DNA from: Siphonodentalium dalli
Taxonomy: Eukaryota > Mollusca > Scaphopoda > Gadilida > Siphonodentaliidae
DNA: 64,000 bases
Direction: 5' to 3'
Assembly (NCBI GenBank): GCA_032622095.1
Contig: CP136069.1
Coordinates: forward strand, 124,759,450 to 124,823,449
Shown here piece after piece: positions 1 through 18,715 of the stretch. The notes under the pieces are model-generated. The model had not been told where the DNA came from and did not search any database. It was given only the letters and a program-made list of their open reading frames with translations. The position numbers and the translations under genes are program-made. How positions within the stretch are numbered: the first letter of the stretch is position 1; each line of letters begins with the position of its first letter.

Positions 1-1183
1 TTGGCACTAAATTAGGATGAATATTTTGCCGATTTTCGTCGGTCAACTTCGGAAATTTCAGGGCGACTTAAACTTCGCCCGGCTGCAAAATTAGGGCGAA
101 GTGAGCAAGAATAGGGAGACTTCTTCGCCCACGTCGCCCTCTCGGCTGGTCCCTGCATTTAATGAAATGACTGAACCCCACAGCCATCTCATGAAATGAC
201 AAAATGACTGATTTCACAATCTGACTGTAACAATAAAAATACACCATGGCTTACTTAAAGTCATTATTAGCTTCACTCCCGGTGGGCATATATTTGATGT
301 CAGACAGAACTGTGCCCGATATACCACAAGAAAGGTCATAAAAAACTAGAAAGAAAACCCCAATGTGGCATATTATTAGTGCGGTACTCGCCCTGTATTA
401 AATTGTTGAAAACTGCGATCAGAGTAAGAAATCTTCTCAGATACTAACACATTTTCGGAGCGAATCAGCACGCGGAGTCTCATGGAATTATATTCGGAGG
501 AAATCGGAACCACCCGAATAACGACGATCGGCTGGCACGCACGACTGGGAGAACAGCCAAAACAAAGGCCGGCATGTCGATAACGAAAGTAGATTCAACA
601 AAAAGAGAAAAAAAAATAAAAAAATAATAGGGGGCCTATCATAGTTTTTGCATTCAAGTTTTCTAAGTAAAATGTCGACAATTATTTGGCAACTAACAAA
701 GTTTTCACACTCTGTATATATATTTATATATATATGGAATTTTTGCAAATTTAGGAGAGAATGAGTACGTATTCACAGTGTGCAAAAGACGATTGGCACA
801 CCTCCGAAATTATCCAGGTTCACCAATAATAAACAAATCTGGGAATTCTGCCTTCTAATCTAACGTCAACATATTTGGCCGAATACAAGGTGAAGTTATC
901 TGCATGCGAATTATTGACTTCTGTAAATGTAAATTATAAGCAATATTTCAATAATATTTGACATCACAATAGACCAATCGTGCTGAGCTAGATCGATTGG
1001 TCTTCCTGACACTGTTGTAAGAGATATCTTGAATATTGAAATTTTTTTTGCTTGAAGATTTGTTCAAATTTATGATGAATATACCAGCAAAAAATTATAC
1101 ATTGTCTTTCATTAGTTTCAAAATTGTCTTTCATTAGTTTCAAAATGAATAAGAATAATTTTTTTACAAAAAAATGGTTGTAA
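1..1183. other. Non-coding DNA, no gene seen
   Basis: AT-rich sequence with no convincing coding region on either strand. The small open frame near 488-748 is low complexity and matches nothing I know. A short direct duplication of CATTAGTTTCAAAATTGTC-like sequence lies near 1108-1145. If the FYVE gene continues to the left, this stretch may be one of its introns. Confidence 0.5.
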
Positions 1184-1985
1184 CTTGAAAGAACAATTTA
1201 GAGTAGGCCTACTCCCTTTATCCAAGATTCATGCTGGCTGTGAAAGACCGATGGGATTATTTTAGCCCGATCGGTATATTTTAGCCCGATCGGGCTATTA
1301 TTGATTGATCGGTGGTTCACCCAGACCTGTAGGATATGCGCACTATAGGATATAGATAAGGCGTTTTATGTATGGGAGGCCTATTTCACTTGAAAGAACA
1401 ATTTATAGTAGGCCTACTCCCTTTATCCAAGATTCAGGCTGGCTGTGAAAGACCGATCGGTCTATTTTAGCCCGATCGGTCTATTTTAGCCCGATCGGGC
1501 TATTATTGATTGACCCAGACCTGTAGGGTATGCGCGCTATAGTATATAGATAAGGCGTTTCATGTATGGGAGGCCTATTTCACTTGAAAGAACAATTTAT
1601 AGTAGGCCTACTCCCTTTATCCAAGATTCAGGCTGGCTGTGAAAGACCGATCGGTCTATTTTAGCCTGATCGGTCTATTTTAGCCCGATCGGGCTATTAT
1701 TGATTGATCGGTGGTTCACCCAGACCTGTAGGGTATGCGCGCTATAGTATATAGATAAGGCGTTTCATGTATGGGAGGCCTATTTCACTTGAAAGAACAA
1801 TTTAGAGTAGGCCTACTCCCTTTATCCAAGATGGCTGTGAAAGAACGATCGGTCTATTTTAGCTTGATCGGTCTACTTTAGCCCGATCGGGCTGTTATTG
1901 ATTGATCGGTGGTTCACCCAGACCTGTAGGATATACGCGCTATAGCATATAGATACGGCATTTCATGTATGGGATACCCATTTCC
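1184..1985. repeat. Four-copy minisatellite, about 200-bp unit
   Basis: Units begin at 1184, 1389, 1583 and 1788 with CTTGAAAGAACAATTTA and end with a CATGTATGGGAGGCC block. Spacing is 205, 194 and 205 bp. Each unit contains two or three internal subrepeats built on GATCGGTCTATTTTAGCCC, so the palindromic GATCGG/CCGATC motif recurs many times. Copies differ by a few substitutions and by loss of a short GATCGGTGGTTC block in the second unit. Confidence 0.9.
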
Positions 1986-2120
1986 CATTTATTATTCATT
2001 TACGATCAAGCGCAAATATTTCGCAAAATAACATCTATCATTTGCGCTTCAGTGTAAATCATTTGCGCAAATAAAAATTAATATGCATTGATATCACCCC
2101 CTTGAATTAATTTTAAATGG

Positions 2121-2482
2121 CACAGACCCACCATATGAGGGAAGCACCCCCCCCAGTAACCCCAATATCTCTTTTATGACCATGGAAATGGTAGAGATAT
2201 GTGCAGGATATATCTCTTTTATAAAATATACTAGATCTCTGGGATGGAGACACAAATTCTTGGGGACAGGGATGCTGATAATATGAAAATTGGGGTTTTC
2301 CCCAATTTCAAGTCAATAAGTACACCATATGAGGGAAGCGAGTCCCCAGTAACCCCGAATTCCATATTTATGGCCATGGAAATGGTATATATCTGTGTAG
2401 GAGATGTCCCTTTAATAAAATATACTAGAGCTCTGGGAGTGAGGCACCAATTCTTGGGACACCAGGGACAGAGATGCTGATA
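2121..2482. repeat. Imperfect tandem duplication, about 195-bp unit
   Basis: Two copies of a block that runs from CCATATGAGGGAAGC (2131 and 2325) through CATGGAAATGGTA and AAATATACTAGA to ATGCTGATAT (about 2273 and 2474). The open frame across the second copy (2244-2480) is a by-product of the repeat and is not called as a gene. Confidence 0.75.
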
Positions 2483-2609
2483 TATGCATATGGAAATAAT
2501 TTTTCTTCAATGTTTCAGTATTATATGGGGCTACTACTATGGGTCCATGATAATATACTATGAGATGGACTCTATCATTCACAATCAGAGGGAAGTATAA
2601 AGGGAGTGT

Positions 2610-3235
2610 TAGGTATTTGCGCTTAAGCGCAAATATATTGATAGACATATACTTGCGCTTAAGCGCAAATGATTCATTTTCACATTTTATATTAACTAAT
2701 TGCATTTAAGTGTAAATCAGTTACGCTTAATGTAATCATTTACGCTTAAGCATAATTGACTTATGCGTTATCATAATACATTGGAATTATATTAAGAGCA
2801 ATAATTTCATCGGCTGTCTTACCGTATATGTATATTTGTATAATCTGATGTATGTTAACTTACTGGCATTAGTAATGTGGTTGCATCCATTTCAGCTTGA
2901 GTATGTGGAGTTCAATGGGGGTGTATATGAATTACGGTTAAGCGCAACTCATTTACGCTTAAGTGGATTTCATTTACACTTAAGCGTAATTGAAATGAAT
3001 TATGCTTAAGCAAATACATGTACCTATCTCCAACTGGTTTCCTCAGTCTGAACATCCATCTTAGTATGGGATCTGGGTGGAGTCCTCACCTATGTTTGAG
3101 TAATGTTTTATGGCCTGAGTTAATTTGAGTTTAGAGCAAATCACATGGGAGTCTTTTTTACATTTATTATTTATTTGCATACAAATATTTGCGCTTAAGC
3201 ATAAAGCAATTGCGCTTACTTAGTGCAAATACACA
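2610..3235. repeat. Cluster of GCGCTTAAGCGC palindromes
   Basis: The palindrome TTGCGCTTAAGCGCAA and diverged forms recur at about 2620, 2653, 2700-2760, 2935-3010 and 3187-3230, in both half-site and full forms. Related half-sites (ATTTGCGC) also lie at 2010-2070. Spacing is irregular, so this is a motif-dense zone rather than a clean tandem repeat. No gene is seen here. Confidence 0.7.
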
Positions 3236-4040
3236 ACACTTCTTTACTTCCATCCAATTTTAACTGTCAATGATTGAGTCCATCTTATGGTATATTTATT
3301 TGGGCCTATATAAACTCAAAAATTGAAGAAAACATAATTCCATATGGATATCTATATCACTATCGCTGTCCCAAACAAATACGGTCTGTACTAGAATAGC
3401 AATATGGCACACATGTAGCATTGCACAGGTAATTAAACAGTTTGAAATACACATGTAAGACAACTCTTTCTGCACGAGACTGTACCTGCTGTAGTTCAAT
3501 CATAAAATCGGTCAACGATCTGCAACGATTACAAATTTCTATAAATAGTAACATTTTCAACTGTTACCGTTGTTCATTGTTCGATCATGACCACTTTGAT
3601 TATAATTCTTTCATAACTCGGTCAATGTTCTTCCGTTGGTGATTTCAGGCAATAATTCCTTTTATATCCCTCCCATTCGAATTGACTATACCGCTTGTTT
3701 TTCGTTTTATTAAGCTGATGTTACGCTATTCCAGCAAACGGCCTCCCTCCACGGAAGCTATTTTCTGAGAACGAAAGCCGACTCAATCCCGACCAAGTCG
3801 GAAGTGTTCGGGTGTTTCCGCGACTGCACACGACAACTCGTTTGTGTATTTATTTCGCGTTTACAGTGGAATTATTTGTCCCGATTGAGGGAAAGTAAAT
3901 AGTTAGTTACGTGGCCGTATAATTAGTACAAACTGATATCTGGTTAGGGCATTTCGTGTATGGGGGTTATTTTATTCAGTCTTTCCACAGAATAACGCAG
4001 GGAACTCAATTGTGAGGTTCAATTTACGTTTCACATCACT
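3236..4040. other. Non-coding DNA, no gene seen
   Basis: No supported coding region. A locally CpG-richer patch lies at about 3720-3850. It could be an old promoter or a TE fragment, but nothing decides between these. The stretch probably lies in the intron after FYVE-gene coding exon 6. Confidence 0.4.
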
Positions 4041-4431
4041 TTAACCCTTTACCCAACAAACCGGCCAAAACAAGCTTCAACAGCCTAAAATATCTTCGGT
4101 CTGTCTCAATAGAACCATACAAATATGGATATCATTGGAACCGTCTCGGTTGACCACATTGTGATAGTTACAGTTATGCCCTGTGCCAATGCATTCTCAT
4201 ATATATGCGAGTCGACCATAGGTCGCCTCGCATATATAAGAGAATGCATTGGCCTAAAAAATATCTTTTTTTAACACTTTTTACCATTTTTTCTTACATT
4301 CTTTAACAATTTTATAATTTTTAATGTGTTAAGCCAATGCATTCTCTTATATATGCGAGGCGACCTATGGTCGACTCGCATATATAAGAGAATGCATTGG
4401 CACAGGGCCGTTTTGTTGGGTAAAGGGTTAA
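4041..4431. mobile_element. piggyBac-like MITE, copy 1 (TTAA-flanked)
   Basis: Both ends carry TTAA followed by inverted CCCTTTACCCAACAAA, at 4041 and, inverted, at 4431. A TTAA target site plus a CCC-starting TIR is the piggyBac signature. The interior holds two hairpins made of CCAATGCATTCTCTTATATA arms around a GGTCGACC-type centre, one at about 4188-4252 and one at 4335-4400. At 391 bp there is no transposase, so it is non-autonomous. A second copy is at 10667-10997. Confidence 0.8.
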
Positions 4432-4637
4432 ACAGATATAATGTGAGCTTATTTCAATATTTCGAACTGAAATTTCAGTACTTAGGTAGTATACCTTCTT
4501 GAAAGATTTATCTTGGCAAATAACATTGGGATTTGCTGAAACCTTGGCACAGTAATCTTTATATCAGAGCATTAGTTGAAAGGTTTTGAATTATAAATTT
4601 ATTGCTACCAACTGTATTTCTAATAATGACTGGATCA

Positions 4638-12490
<7,853 letters not shown>

Positions 12491-12607
12491 GATTTACGAT
12501 GGTCATCTGGAAATATGGTACATATATACACATTATTATTATTGCAGCGTTAATGTTTTCAACACAACATTTTGACCATACCAAACTTCATGGAGTCTGA
12601 AAACCAA

Positions 12608-12835
12608 GCCTTGTTTTGCAGAATGAGGTCCCCAGAGGGTGAATTTAGCGGGCTAGCATCACCAAATTCACCCTCTGGGGACCTCATTCTGCTTACACCA
12701 CAGCAGAATGAGGTTCCCAGAGGGTGAATTTGGTGGGTGATGCTAGCCCGCTGTGGGGGGTAGCATCACTAAATTCACCCTCTGGGAACCTGATTCTGCA
12801 AATGAAAGACACACTATTTCAAGGCTTGCTGAAAA
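12608..12835. mobile_element. MITE with GAGGGTGAATTTAG arms, copy 1
   Basis: Inverted hairpins are built on GAATGAGGTCCCCAGAGGG and its complement around TAGCATCACTAAATTC. The outer ends are AAGCCTTGTTTTGCAGAATG and, inverted, ATTTCAAGGCTT. It lies just upstream of the FYVE-gene start codon, so it may affect the promoter or a 5' UTR intron. Relatives are at 26930, 28950, 32698, 34129 and 38470. Confidence 0.75.
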
Positions 12836-12955
12836 CTCATGGCTGAGATATTATCACCGACGAAAAAAAAAAAAATTGTCAATGACACTGTAGCTCAACA
12901 TGGAAAGGGGATATCGTTATACCTTACATATACAAGCACAGTGACAATGGAGCAA

Positions 12956-14445
12956 TAACCCTTGGAACAAACGTCGCACTACCGACGAATCTAATTCAAT
13001 TCATAATTCGTCTGTTGAAACAAACGTCGCATTTAATTCAAGACGAATCTAAATGATTTCTTAAAATGGCATAAAGCGTTCATAAGGGTTTTCGTCAAAA
13101 CGGCTAAAATATGAAGTTTTATATCAATTCTAAAACGTCAAATTTAGTGAGAAAATGTGGCTTTTGACTTCCAAGCGACGAAATTAATGTTACTATTCTG
13201 AGGAGTGGAAATTATTGGTTTTATATCGCTATTTCGTAGGTATTTGATACATATTTTAGGTCGGACATGATTCTTTAGGTGGTATTTTGCTTTGAACTTG
13301 TCTGAAAGAAATCAGGTCCAGTTTATTTTTATACGAAAACGTACCGTTTTAACAATTTAATAGCAAGTTGAGGTCAACGCGCTATATCACTATATATTGC
13401 GTCAGTATGCCAGTAAATGCGTTAGTAAAACCATGTGGTAAAATAACCATGGCGGGCAGGGACGTACGGCTAAAGGGTCTTGGTTGGGGGGGGGCTAATA
13501 AATTTGCGTAATTCAATTTGCACCCCCTTGGCTGTTCCTTCACATGCCTGGATAATAGCCTATTCTGAATGGATCAGTAGATTTGTGATCATGCACTGGG
13601 CGGACCATGGTTCTGCCAGTAGAAGAAAAATCAGAGATCTGAACCTGAAAATCATAGTTTGGCACAGCGGGAGAAAACTTTGAACATGAAAACCGCAAAA
13701 AACCTATATAGCATTAGACTGGCCTCAAGCTTTCCAAGTGCTGACAATTTCCAACCTGACACCACCATGAAGGTTGGAAAATTTCCAACTGATGACCATT
13801 TAAGTTCATAATTTTGAACAGAAGCATAAGAAAATAATTAGCAGTTTTTTTGGCTGGCCACGGGGGTCATGAGGGACCAGGACACAGGCCATTTCAGTCA
13901 AAATGTTGGACCAAAAGTAGGAAAATATGCAAATGTTGGTCTAAAAACAACAAATTCCCCAATAATTCATTGCTGGAAAATCAAATTACAAGAACAATTT
14001 CAACCCATCGTTGATGTTAAATTTGCACACGTCCATGCACAGTATAGCCTGTATATCCAAACGGAATAAATATTTATTTAGTGCGTCTACTTGCATCTAA
14101 TTTGAAACAAACGTCGCACTTTCGTCGACTCGAATTCAAATACCACCAAATTACGTCATGCTCGTTGGTGTTTTCCAGTTTCAATTGATATTCCCTCATT
14201 AGCATATCATTATGCAGCTCGTTTACATGTCTCCGAATTAAATTCGAGTCGACAGTGATGCGACGTTTGTTTCAAACACGGATCTCAGACGCATCAGCAA
14301 TTAAATTCGTGTTGACCACACGCATTCTTCGTCGGTAGTGCGTCTACTCGCATTTATTTGCAACAAAAACGTCGCACTACCAACGAATCTAATTCAAATA
14401 ATTGAATTTGATTCGTCGGTAGTGCGACGTTTGTTCCAAGGGTAA
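12956..14445. mobile_element. TAA-flanked DNA transposon with long TIRs (Harbinger-like, non-autonomous)
   Basis: The ends are CCCTTGGAACAAACGTCGCA at 12959 and its exact inverse ending at 14442, with the match continuing through ACTACCGACGAATC. The three bases outside each end are TAA (12956-12958 and 14443-14445), a target duplication typical of PIF/Harbinger elements. The motif AACAAACGTCGCA is repeated inside in both orientations (about 13019, 14104, 14262 and 14362), as is common near transposon ends. The 1,484-bp interior has only short open frames and no transposase I can recognise. Confidence 0.82.
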
Positions 14446-16778
14446 GGAATGCAGAAAGATGAAATGTTTAAGTAATAACAGAGGTCAACTCGAAGAGCCA
14501 TATGAAGTTTGGGATCAATTGGATGAAAAACTGTGGCTGCAGGGCATGCCAAAGTATTTACCTCCCATCTAAAAGTGATCCTGAACATGCCTGTAAATTA
14601 AAAAAAAACATTTCTGCAATAAATAAATATGGGCTGCAGAGTGTGCTGATGAATTAAAATGTGAAATATAAGATGGATGCTGGCAGCCATTTTTTTAAAC
14701 ACAAATTACAGAAAAAATTAAGAAGTTTAGTAATGCTCGGATGAGGGCTATTGCCTGTAAAGGCATGCCGAAGATTATATTAACATAAAGAGTAAAATCC
14801 TACCGGTGGATGGCTGCTGGCAGCCATGGAAAATTTTATGGCTTTCATCTATTGGTCACCCAGAAGATTTGTATGATGTTTGGTGGCAATCAGATGAGAG
14901 ATGTTGGCTATAGAGGGTGCCATGTCGGCTGCCATGTTTTTCATTGTTTTAGATTCGATAGCTCCCATCTAGAGATGATCATAAACATGACTGTAAATGT
15001 TCATAACAATTATTGTCAACTTGTATGGGTGCTTTTCTATTGCGAGCTCTTTTTATTCTGTTGATAACACTATAACCTCAGGCTCTACCTTGTGGCATAT
15101 TGTCCTAGAAATTTGATACCTCTACAGCTACACACAAAACAAATGACATGTATTATAACATGTTTGATACTCCTATCTTGACATCATTTTAATTCTGTAT
15201 TGTATGCTTTACAAGAATTATCCAATCGAAAGCCCCCGGCCCTTTTATATGATCAAGCGACAAGCATGTGTTGATTGTCACACAGGCAAAGGCTGTGTGG
15301 AATATGCGGAAAGGAAGATTACATACAATGTAGAAACCGATAAATGTCAAAAGTTTTCACCCACGCAAAAATACATGTCATTTAAAATAGTACACATTTG
15401 GCTACTTTCTTCTTCATGTATTAACTAACATTCTGGGCCAAAATTGTTTTCTGTAGCATGTAACAATAAAGAGCGTTCATATACTTTATGAACAAAAGCA
15501 TGAATAAACAAAAAATTTCCAGTCGTTTTAAAATTTGCACACACATGCTCGTTATTAATACCACTCATACCATATATAAAATAAACACGATTTGTTATTT
15601 ATGCTGAAAAATGCCAGGACTTGATTACTCTGACATTAATTAGCCTATAAATGCATAAAGTTCGTAAAATATTATTCAGAGATCGGTGCGCTGTTGACTT
15701 TGCATGAAAAACCATAACTTCCCCATCATGAACCTATATTTGACCACGTGCTTGCATTGCGACATTGTCTCGTCTTCTGCAGTTATTATTAAATTTAGGT
15801 CAAAGGCCATTCTGCAAACGCAGCTTTCTGAGGCAAGATATTATATTACAGTGTAGCAATTTGATGAAGATGACTCCTCTTACCAGCGTGTCATCTGTAT
15901 TGATTGACAGTATGGCCAATTTGGAGAGTTGGTTTGAAATGTTCACTCTCTGTTGCGTACTGCGCAAATGTGGGCTTCTCTCAAGTAGATTGACATTCCG
16001 AATTTCTTCCTAACATAGCACAGATGTGTCTTCCTTTGATAGTATGTCAGACATTTAATTAGGGAGGTGATGCTAACATGTTGTTGATTCTCTGTCATGT
16101 CTTGGCATTCCAATGCTTCCTCACGAGTTCCGAATAATCGTACATGTACGCTTATTATTTTCGCGATAAAATTCCCACCTGTACGTTGCTTATTCGCCCC
16201 TGTACGCTTATTTAATTTTCGACACATTGCACATTGAGATATGTGAACAGATCATCAATTCTCCGTTTCATATTGAAACAATGAAAGAAGATTGTCGCCA
16301 ATTTCGGATAAACAATAACGCCGTAAGTCAAATGTTTGAACAACGCAAAACCACTTGGAGTAAACATCATGTGCCCCCCGCCTTGATCGGAAAATGAGCG
16401 AGTCCATTCTCGATCTTGTCTCATTTATAAAAACTCTTCCGCGTTGGTGGGTTACATTTCAGTTTCGAGGGTGTGCTTATTTGGAATAATTGCTGGGTTA
16501 TTCCATTTTTTTAACAGTCGAACATGGTGTTACCTGGTGGTTTCATACTAGCAATTGGGGGAATATTAATGGAATATAGTGAGTTAAGTGACCCAAATAT
16601 TAGCGTTGGATTATAGTAATCAGGTACCGGTAACAAAATAATGATCATTTGAGTTCATACGAATTATAGCCTATACATGCATGTAAAAACTCCTGTGTCC
16701 ACATTTTATCGGAAAAGTGGGCGAGTCTTGGTATGACGCACGTGTTATTTATAGAGTCGCTGGGTTAGATTGGGTTCG
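14446..16778. other. Intergenic DNA, no gene seen
   Basis: Several short open frames occur here, but none has a recognisable domain or a conserved look. Diverged duplicated blocks such as CTGGCAGCCAT (14680 and 14817) and CCCATCTA-A-GTGATC (14565 and 14967) point to old repeats. GTACGCTTATT/GTACGTTGCTTATTC motifs recur at 16140-16215. Confidence 0.45.
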
Positions 16779-16779
16779 A

Positions 16780-16899
16780 TGTGGGGTCACAGGTCCCCAG
16801 AACAAAAATTGACCCCACCCCAATAATACTTAATTCTATAGGATTAAGTATTATTGGGGGTGGGGTCAATTTTTGTTCTGGGGACCTGTGTGTGGGGTC
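16780..16899. mobile_element. 102-bp near-perfect hairpin with 9-bp target duplication
   Basis: The arms run 16789-16844 and 16853-16890 (ACAGGTCCCCAGAACAAAAA and inverse) and are almost perfectly complementary. TGTGGGGTC flanks both sides (16780-16788 and 16891-16899), which looks like a 9-bp target-site duplication. It is too small to encode anything, so it is a minimal foldback element. Confidence 0.8.
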
Positions 16900-17639
16900 G
16901 GTGAATTGTGGAAGCCTGGTGGTTTTTAATTGTGGTAAATTGTTATATATTAGACCTACCAATCGGGATGATACATTATTGTGTTGCGTATCTGGCGAAA
17001 ATGAGTAGTCAAACCGCATTTATTAGCGACGCACAGTGTATATAAATACTAACAGTCACCCGTTGGTAGCCCCTGACCTCCGATTGGGAAATCTGTATCG
17101 TTTATCAACAGACTTCAAGGACAACATGTTTTAAACCAGCAGGTGTTTTCTCTGTGCAACGTTCAAACATTGAGAAAGTTTTAACTCAACCAGACGTTAT
17201 TCCTGCTGATTCGCGAAGTTTCACATACAAATTTGTTTTGTAGCTCACTACTAGTCTAATATTGCCTATTACCTTGGTTGCATTTATACTAAGTAATAGT
17301 AGTATTGTTGTCAGTTCAATGTTATGAGTTATGTATTGAAAAAAAAGTTCTTCAACAACATGTTTGTAGTATAATACAATTATTTGCCAGGCCCCAAATA
17401 AAATATGTATAAATCAACCAACTCAATGATACAACAACATACTTGACACACACCATATACATTTACTAGTAATGTCACATTGTGTATTAAATGGTTGCAA
17501 ACATAAATATTCAGTTTTTCGGTTTAAGATTTCACGGAACGCACTTTATTGTGGTAAATTGGTAATTTATAATGTCTATATTATACACATATGTTGTGTA
17601 CTAGTATCCTGTAATGTAAATTCAAAGACTGATACTAAT

Positions 17640-17840
17640 AATAGTACTCGATCGAATAATAGTACTGGGTGGAACATTTTTTAATTTTCATTTGTGACTT
17701 TGGGACATCACATACGGAAATTCCAAAAAAATCCTGCCTGTACTATTATTCCGCCCTGTACTATTATTTAATTTTTCAATATTTTCCCGCCTGTACTATT
17801 ATTCCCACCTGTACTATTATTCGGAACTCGAGAGTACATG
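17640..17840. repeat. CTGTACTATTATTC repeat cluster with inverted ends
   Basis: The left side reads GAATAATAGTACTGGGTGG and the right side has several tandem or near-tandem copies of CCTGTACTATTATTC, the last followed by GGAACTCGAG. The two sides are inverted relative to each other, as in a small foldback element. A related motif occurs at 22040-22090. Confidence 0.55.
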
Positions 17841-18059
17841 TATATATCAGGATGACTTATTTCCCTTAAAGGGTTTATTTATTGTGTCGTCTTTGATATT
17901 TTTCCAATATCATTTTGAATGGTGTCCGAACGGAGACCAGGAGTTGGAAAATAATCCGGAATTATTCAAATGTGAACGTAAATAAAACAAAAATAAAAGA
18001 TACTACAAAATAGGGTAACGTAATTCAGTGATGACATTACATGACCTTGTTGACTCCCG

Positions 18060-18135
18060 AGCAACGCGTTAAACTTCGATGCTGTCCGCATTAAACTTCA
18101 ACGCGGTCCGCGTTAAACTTCAATGCTGTCCTAAC
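18060..18135. repeat. Short tandem repeat, about 24-bp unit, three copies
   Basis: Three successive copies of a CGTTAAACTTCAACGCTGTC-like unit, with small differences between copies. Confidence 0.6.
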
Positions 18136-18715
18136 GTACACTCAACGCCTTATCAATGTGACGACCACATTAAAAGGGACACTTATTTTAAGAATATTTG
18201 TATAAATATATTGTAGCTCTATTTGAATATTAACTTTATTTGTTGTGTTTCCTCTTATCTGAAGTTGTGTTTTAGTTGATATGAGCTGCAGGGTAATTTC
18301 CAGGCCAGTTTTGGTACCTGTAACTGTGTAACAGGTATGGGCGCCCAAACTCCAGGCGCCCAAAAAACAGTTAGAAAGAAGAAAAATTCCTCAGATAATT
18401 TGTTTTTTGACCATTATTACTAGAAAACTAACACAACTAACACTAAATCATCAAATAAAGCAATAAATTGTCATTTTATGGCAGTATGTACATGTATTTC
18501 AAGGGGGAGGCCACCCCATACCCTCCCCAACTTAGGGCTGCGGCCTTCGGATATGACTTTGGCATATAAACAGGTGTCCCCAAATAATTACTGGAAACTA
18601 CACTGATGAGCTGGGACTAATATAGTGTTATATTAGTCCCAGATATGAGTTTGACTTTTCGATTGGCTGTCAGTGTCAGCATGACCACAGTTGTTGGAAA
18701 TTTGTAATAGTATAA

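Noticed and set aside
12956-14445. Open frames at 13480-13683 and 13869-14069 as a transposase
   Set aside because: Too short, and no DDE or helix-turn-helix pattern is visible.
14810-15064. An 84-residue open frame (MAAGSHGKFYGF start)
   Set aside because: It overlaps a diverged repeat block (CTGGCAGCCAT) and has no family resemblance.
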